Below, piece after piece: positions 5,355 to 9,115 of a DNA stretch of 9,115 nucleotides (positions are counted from its first letter, which is position 1; every line of letters begins with the position of its first letter). The translations under genes were made by a program, and so were the position numbers. The notes under the pieces were generated by a model. That model had not been told where the DNA came from, did no database searches, and was given only the letters and a program-made list of their open reading frames with translations. The DNA is from DASQFI01 sp050264575 (GTDB lineage: Bacteria > Acidobacteriota > Vicinamibacteria > Vicinamibacterales > SCN-69-37), in NCBI GenBank assembly GCA_050264575.1, contig JBLNGH010000070.1, positions 1 through 9,115 on the forward strand, given 5' to 3'.

Positions 5355-6122
5355 ATGCCGGGGTTGCCTCCCCGGCTCTCGATCATCGTGCCCGTTTTCA
5401 ACGAGGAGCAGACGGTGGTACCGCTCCTCGAACGGCTGCTCGCGATCCCGATGCCTGTCGATCGCGAGGTGCTGGTCGTCGATGACGGATCGACCGACGG
5501 CACGCAGGCGGGGCTGCAGGAGCTCGGACGCCGTCCGGGATTGCGCGTCATCCACGCGTCGACGAACGCCGGCAAGGGCAGCGCGATCCGGCTCGGGCTG
5601 ACGTACGCGTCGGGCGAGATCATCGCGATTCAGGACGCCGATCTCGAGCTGGATCCGGCCGATCTGCCGCGGCTGGTCGAGCCAATCCTCGCCGGAGACA
5701 CCGCCGTCGTCTACGGATCGCGCTTTCTCGCCGGCCGGCCGTCGGCGCCCTGGACGACGATCGCCGCCAACCGAGCGTTGACCGCGCTGACGAACGTGCT
5801 CTTCGGATCCAAGCTCACCGACATGGAGACCTGCTACAAGGTGATGCGGACGGACGTGGCACGGTCGCTCAATCTGCAGTCGGATCGATTCGATATCGAA
5901 CCGGAAATCACGGCCCGGCTGCTCCTCGGCGGTCATGCGATCGCCGAACGTCCCGTCTCGTTCACGGCCCGGACGCGCTCGGCGGGGAAGAAAATCAACT
6001 GGCGCGACGGCCTCCGCGCAATATACGTGCTCCTCAGCCACCGGTTCGGATCCCGAGCATCATTCCTGTCGAAGCAGGGCGACCGGATCGACGCGCATGG
6101 CGCGACGCGCGGGTCGCCATGA
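5355..6122 (+). CDS. Family 2 glycosyltransferase, DPM1-like (polyprenyl-phosphate sugar transferase)
   Basis: This enzyme has a GT-A fold and is expected to move a sugar from a nucleotide donor, most likely to a polyprenyl phosphate, at the cytoplasmic face of the membrane. The order of motifs is that of DPM1-like GT2 proteins: LSIIVPVFNEE (8-18), VVDDGSTDGT (41-50), NAGKGSAIRLGL (71-82), the metal-binding DxD as D94-A-D96 (IQDADLELDP), VYGSRF (119-124), TDMETCYKVMR (155-165), FDIEPEI (179-185) and KKINWRDGLRAI (212-223). It has no C-terminal membrane helices, so it belongs to the soluble or peripheral type (255 residues). The ATG at 5355 has no clear ribosome site. Residues 236-255 are unconserved and are encoded in DNA shared with the 3' end of the opposing permease gene. 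The sugar and final product are unknown. Confidence 0.92.
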   Translation: MPGLPPRLSIIVPVFNEEQTVVPLLERLLAIPMPVDREVLVVDDGSTDGTQAGLQELGRRPGLRVIHASTNAGKGSAIRLGLTYASGEIIAIQDADLELDPADLPRLVEPILAGDTAVVYGSRFLAGRPSAPWTTIAANRALTALTNVLFGSKLTDMETCYKVMRTDVARSLNLQSDRFDIEPEITARLLLGGHAIAERPVSFTARTRSAGKKINWRDGLRAIYVLLSHRFGSRASFLSKQGDRIDAHGATRGSP

Positions 6123-8807
6123 GGCGACGGCCGCGACCGTCAAAAGGACGATGACGACGACGCCGACGGACATCGGATCCGTCGGCTCGACTTCGTAGAG
6201 CAGCGTGCGCATGACGCGCATGAGCGCCGCCGCCAGCGCGACGCCCACCACAAGTCCAATCCCCGTCAGCGCCAGGCCGTTTCTCAGAATCAACCGGCCG
6301 ACCATTTCCGGCCGGGCGCCGAGCGCCAGACGAATACCAATCTCGCGACGCCGCTGCACGACGGCGTAGGACAGCACACCATAGATGCCCGCGGCGGCCA
6401 GCACGAGCCCCATGCCGGCAAAGACGAGCATGAGGAGCAGGACCAGACGCGGACGCGCGACCGCATCGGAGAACAGTTGGTCGACCGGCTGGAGTCGCCA
6501 GATGACGACGCCCGGATCGGTTTCATGGACGGCCGCTCTGAGACGCGCGATGGTGCCCGGCACGTTCGTCGACCGTATCGCCAGCGTGCGGTACTCGACA
6601 ATCGCACCCGATCGCACGTTCTGAGGCGGCGGCAGCCCGCGCGGGCGCTTCAGCGGCTCGTAGAACTCGAAGCTGCCGGTCGAATCGTCGAGATCCATCT
6701 GCCGCACCTCTCCGGCGACGCCGACGATCGTGCGCCAGGTCTCGCCTTCCCACCGCACGCGCTGGCCGACTGCGTTGCCGCCAGGCCACTGCCGTTCGGC
6801 AAAACTCTCGCTCACGATCACCGACTCGCCCGGCTCGTCGTCGGTGAACGGGCGACCGGCACGGAGTGGGATCCCGACGGTCGAAAAATAGCTCGGCCAC
6901 ACCTGATAGACCGGCACGACCAGGTCCTCGGTCAGCTCGCCGGGCCGATCTCCTCGCTCGAGCTTGCCAAAGCCGACCATGTTGGAATCGGGCGGCACGC
7001 TGCCGGCCGTCACGCCGACGACTCCCGGCAGCTTCGCCACGGTCGCGATCGCACGTTCGGTGAATGCATCCCTGGCGTAGATGTCCGAGTAGCCGCCGGC
7101 CGGGAGACCGAGGCGCAGCGCAATCAGTCCGGTCGTATCGAATCCTCGATCGATGTGCTGGAGCTTGACGAGACTCCTCGCCATCAGCGCGGCTCCCACG
7201 AGCAGCACGATCGCGAGCGTCACTTCGGCGACGACCAGCGCGCTGCGCACCCGGCGCGAGCTCCTCGAACTGGTCGACGACCGCGAGCCGCGCGTCAAGG
7301 CCTGGGCCACGGCGCTTCGCGAGGCCAGCCAGGCCGGCGGCAAGCCGAACAGGATCGACGTCACGAGGCCGACCATCGCAGTGAAGGCAATCGCCCGGCC
7401 ATCGAGATCGATCGCGTTCATCCCGGACACTCGGAACTGTTCCGGAAGAATCCGAAGCGTGGCGCGGATGACCCCCGACGCGACGGCGAGTCCCGCACCC
7501 ACGCCAATGGCGCCCATGAGCAGATGTTCGACGAGCGTTTCGCGCACGAGATCGGCGCGCGACGCGCCAAGTGACGTCCGGACGGCGTAGTCACGCGCGC
7601 GGGCGAGCGCGCGCGAGAGCGACAGGCTTGCGAGATTGGCACTGACGATGAGCAGGAGGAACGCGACGGCGCCGGCGAGCACGTAGAGCGACAGCCGCAG
7701 CTTTCGATCGATCCGATCACCGGAAGGCACAAGCATGGCGGTCCGGCCGGCCGGTCCGCCGGCCCGCCGGTTCAGCTCGGCGCCGCGTTCCTTCACGCGG
7801 GCGGCGGCGTCGGCCTCGGGGACATCGGCGCGGCGGAGCGCCAGCGCTTCGAGGCGCGGCGGCAGTCCTCGAACGCCGATCGGCGGAACGTCCATGTCGA
7901 GGGGAATCCAGAAGGACGCCGCTTCACTCGGAAATCGGAAACCCGACGGCAGCACGCCAATCACGGCGTAGCGGCGTCCATTCAGTCCAATCTGGCGGCT
8001 GAGCACGGCAGGATCGCGGCCGAGCGTCCGGCTCCAGAACGATTCGCTCACGAGCATCACCTGATCGGATCCGTTCCGTCCTTCGCCGCCGGCAAACAGG
8101 CGGCCCTGGAGCGGCCTCGCGCCGAGCATTGGAATGAGGCCCGGCGTGACCACGGCGCCGGTGACCATCTCGGCTCCCGACGGGGCGTCGTAGACGAACG
8201 ACGTCACGTCGAACCCTTCGCATCGCTCGAAGAGGTCGGTCTGCCGCCGCCACTCGGAGAACAGGGCGCGGTTGAATCCGGGATGGCTGACCTGACTCTT
8301 CGTCTCGAAATTCCAGATCGTGTGAAGCCGGTCCGCATGTGGAAATGGCATGGGACGCAGCACGAGCGAGTCGAGGATGCTGAAGACCGCCGACGTCACG
8401 CCAATGCCCAGGGCGAGGGTACCGATCGCGATCGTCACCGGCCCCTTTGCACCGAGGAGGCTCCGGACAGCCAGACGGACATCGTGGAGGACCCGCGCCC
8501 TGATCCGTCGATCCTTTCTCGAGGGTTGTGGACTTCGGCCGCCGGCCCGCGAGAGCCGCGGCGTCCGGCCGGTTCGGGCCGACAAGGCGGCGCGGACGAG
8601 ACTCCCCAATTCGCCAAGCGCGGCCATCATCAGGCCGATCCGGCCCCGGCGCCGCCGGGCGTCGGCGCAGACCGCCAGGATCGTCTCGACGCCTTCGGCG
8701 GCCAGCGTGGCTCGGAGCGGCGCGGGCGCCAGGGCGGCCAGCCACCGGGCTATTCGGGCGATCGATCCGGCACCTGCTGTCCGCAAATGAGTAGACAAGC
8801 GATGCAT
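6060..8807 (-). CDS. ADOP-type ABC transporter permease (FtsX/MacB_PCD)
   Basis: The 915-residue protein has the layout of the acidobacterial 'duplicated orphan permease' group. An N-terminal cytoplasmic region (1-105) includes VCADARRRRGR. The first half has a membrane segment at 123-146 (TIAIGTLALGIGVTSAVFSI), RPMPFPHADRL, a periplasmic MacB-like domain (about 150-365) and FtsX helices near 373-396, 428-448 and 471-493. The second half begins with helix 523-543 (ALVVAEVTLAIVLLVGAALM), a second periplasmic domain (545-785) and FtsX helices near 788-811, 843-864 and 879-896. EIGIRLALGA (822-831) is the usual FtsX coupling motif; the first half carries YAVRTSLGAS (407-416). The C-terminus RVDPVALLRQE is also typical. 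No ATPase gene is adjacent, as usual for this group; the transported or extruded substrate is unknown. The ATG at 8807 lacks a ribosome site, but the N-terminal region fits the family, so the start is likely near-correct. Confidence 0.92.
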   Translation of the reverse strand: MHRLSTHLRTAGAGSIARIARWLAALAPAPLRATLAAEGVETILAVCADARRRRGRIGLMMAALGELGSLVRAALSARTGRTPRLSRAGGRSPQPSRKDRRIRARVLHDVRLAVRSLLGAKGPVTIAIGTLALGIGVTSAVFSILDSLVLRPMPFPHADRLHTIWNFETKSQVSHPGFNRALFSEWRRQTDLFERCEGFDVTSFVYDAPSGAEMVTGAVVTPGLIPMLGARPLQGRLFAGGEGRNGSDQVMLVSESFWSRTLGRDPAVLSRQIGLNGRRYAVIGVLPSGFRFPSEAASFWIPLDMDVPPIGVRGLPPRLEALALRRADVPEADAAARVKERGAELNRRAGGPAGRTAMLVPSGDRIDRKLRLSLYVLAGAVAFLLLIVSANLASLSLSRALARARDYAVRTSLGASRADLVRETLVEHLLMGAIGVGAGLAVASGVIRATLRILPEQFRVSGMNAIDLDGRAIAFTAMVGLVTSILFGLPPAWLASRSAVAQALTRGSRSSTSSRSSRRVRSALVVAEVTLAIVLLVGAALMARSLVKLQHIDRGFDTTGLIALRLGLPAGGYSDIYARDAFTERAIATVAKLPGVVGVTAGSVPPDSNMVGFGKLERGDRPGELTEDLVVPVYQVWPSYFSTVGIPLRAGRPFTDDEPGESVIVSESFAERQWPGGNAVGQRVRWEGETWRTIVGVAGEVRQMDLDDSTGSFEFYEPLKRPRGLPPPQNVRSGAIVEYRTLAIRSTNVPGTIARLRAAVHETDPGVVIWRLQPVDQLFSDAVARPRLVLLLMLVFAGMGLVLAAAGIYGVLSYAVVQRRREIGIRLALGARPEMVGRLILRNGLALTGIGLVVGVALAAALMRVMRTLLYEVEPTDPMSVGVVVIVLLTVAAVASWRPARRAMRVDPVALLRQE
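8778..8797. promoter_or_regulatory. Possible degenerate third operator at the permease start
   Basis: Within the first ten codons of the permease lies TAGACA (8792-8797), identical to the half-site of the two operators at 8900-8942. Facing it is TGTCCG (8778-8783), four of six bases of the other half, with an eight-base rather than seven-base spacer. One arm is perfect and the other is poor, so this may be a weak site, a remnant or chance. Confidence 0.25.
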
Positions 8808-8818
8808 TTGACGTTTAC

Positions 8819-8847
8819 ATAGTTCCGAAAGTTTGCTGTCGGGTCAA
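8819..8847 (-). promoter_or_regulatory. Possible promoter of the permease gene
   Basis: On the minus strand TTGACC (8842-8847) is followed after 17 bp by AACTAT (8819-8824). The -35 is good (five of six), the -10 poor (three of six). Transcription from it would begin only a few bases before the ATG at 8807, which has no Shine-Dalgarno sequence, so the message could be leaderless or nearly so. Confidence 0.25.
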
Positions 8848-8894
8848 GCGGCGGCGACCCGCCGACGCGTTCCTCGGCCAGCGCCGGAATCGGT

Positions 8895-8923
8895 TTGACT
8901 GTCTATTTCAAGTAGACAATACT
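8895..8923 (+). promoter_or_regulatory. Sigma-70-like promoter of the small HTH gene
   Basis: TTGACT (8895-8900, five of six bases of TTGACA) is followed after exactly 17 bp by AATACT (8918-8923, four of six of TATAAT). It faces the plus-strand gene starting at 8955 and is interleaved with two inverted-repeat operators, so its use is probably controlled by a repressor. Confidence 0.6.
8900..8918. promoter_or_regulatory. Operator 1: TGTCTA-N7-TAGACA
   Basis: This is a perfect six-base inverted repeat, TGTCTA (8900-8905) and TAGACA (8913-8918), around a seven-base spacer. It fills the space between the -35 and -10 boxes, touching both, which is the classical position for a repressor that blocks RNA polymerase. 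Centre-to-centre distance to operator 2 is 23 bp. Confidence 0.7.
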
Positions 8924-8942
8924 GTCTAGTCTTGATAGACAG
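8922..8942. promoter_or_regulatory. Operator 2: CTGTCTA-N7-TAGACAG
   Basis: A second copy of the same site has seven-base perfect arms (8922-8928 and 8936-8942) around seven bases. It begins inside the -10 box, covers the expected transcription start and runs into the AGGAGG ribosome site (8941-8946). Two copies with the same spacer length and arm sequence argue for a specific dimeric DNA-binding protein. In RNA the dyad could also hide part of the ribosome site. Confidence 0.7.
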
Positions 8943-8954
8943 GAGGCCGACGCC

Positions 8955-9115
8955 ATGCCGCTCGATCCGCAGCTCCTCGAACGCGCCGAACGCGCGGCTG
9001 CCAGCCTCGGCGACGCCGAACGGCTCGCCGAGCGCTCGCGCCTCGACTACCACACGGCGATTCGACGCCTGCATCTGGCCGGCGGCTCGCTTCGCGAAAT
9101 CGCCGAAACCCTCTC
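8955..9115 (+). CDS. Small HTH DNA-binding protein, N-terminal part (window-truncated)
   Basis: The ATG at 8955 follows AGGAGG (8941-8946) by eight bases. The 53 visible codons give an Arg/Glu/Ala-rich helical N-terminus (LLERAERAAASLGDAERLAE), then SRLDYHTAIRRLHLAGGSLR and EIAETLS at the edge. The end resembles the first helix and turn of a sigma-4-like helix-turn-helix. In Acidobacteria and Actinobacteria, small proteins with this kind of N-terminus often continue with 'L.SHQRVHQI' and a ClpX-type four-cysteine zinc ribbon; that continuation is expected here but not visible. It is divergent from the ADOP permease and preceded by a double operator, which suggests an autoregulated transcription factor. 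No catalytic role is indicated. Confidence 0.65.
   Translation, partial: MPLDPQLLERAERAAASLGDAERLAERSRLDYHTAIRRLHLAGGSLREIAETL

Noticed and set aside
5352..6041. Minus-strand open frame (229 codons) opposite the glycosyltransferase
   Set aside because: It is a shadow frame; the plus strand carries every GT2 motif in order.
6477..7574. Plus-strand open frame (365 codons) opposite the permease
   Set aside because: Its composition is His/Arg/Gly-rich and featureless, while the permease frame has clear membrane helices and family motifs.
8900..8942. Terminal inverted repeats of a mobile element or a terminator
   Set aside because: The two dyads lie within one promoter, are not separated by a transposase gene, and precede rather than follow a coding region.

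Overview
The window is GC-rich, densely coded and chromosomal in character. It looks like an uncultured or environmental Acidobacteriota, most probably the Vicinamibacteria side. That is an inference from three things: an ADOP-type 'orphan' FtsX/MacB permease of 915 residues with its typical N-terminal extension, a small HTH protein of a kind common in that phylum divergent from it, and several secreted proteins. There is no rRNA, tRNA, CRISPR array, insertion sequence or recognisable phage gene. A species cannot be named from the sequence.

Left part (1-3544): the minus strand carries the 5' end of an unrecognised secreted protein (1-243) and, upstream of it, a Tat-exported amidase-signature enzyme (325-2199). 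The amidase has a long Gly/Arg-rich low-complexity insert in its catalytic domain. Divergent from it on the plus strand is a 188-residue secreted protein of unknown function with a near-perfect Shine-Dalgarno sequence (2404-2970). The spacers here hold degenerate arrays of an octamer close to GCCTGGAA (or its complement TTCCAGGC). Two of these are arranged head-to-head, as direct units, a purine-rich centre, then inverted units. Beside one array lies a decayed minus-strand remnant that resembles the four-helix-bundle (S23/Avd-like) family.

Middle part (3545-6122), all on the plus strand: a class I SAM-dependent methyltransferase, a short bactofilin (cytoskeletal polymer), a short AraC-type regulator with only a DNA-binding domain and a TTG start, and a DPM1-like family 2 glycosyltransferase. 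The spacing is short, but nothing proves a single operon. An extended -10 box precedes the AraC-type gene. The set fits envelope or cell-shape functions loosely at best.

Right part (6060-9115): the ADOP permease lies on the minus strand and its 3' end overlaps the glycosyltransferase by 63 bp, tail to tail. Its 5' end faces a plus-strand gene (8955 onward, cut by the window end) encoding a small HTH protein. The 147-bp divergent spacer contains the most striking regulatory structure in the window: two copies of TGTCTA-N7-TAGACA. One fills the -35/-10 spacer of a good sigma-70-like promoter. The other runs from the -10 box to the Shine-Dalgarno sequence. This strongly suggests repression of that gene, perhaps by its own product, and possibly coupled control of the permease. 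I found no complete, clearly novel multi-gene system. The leads most worth following are the double operator, the octamer arrays with their neighbouring pseudogene, and the amidase insert.
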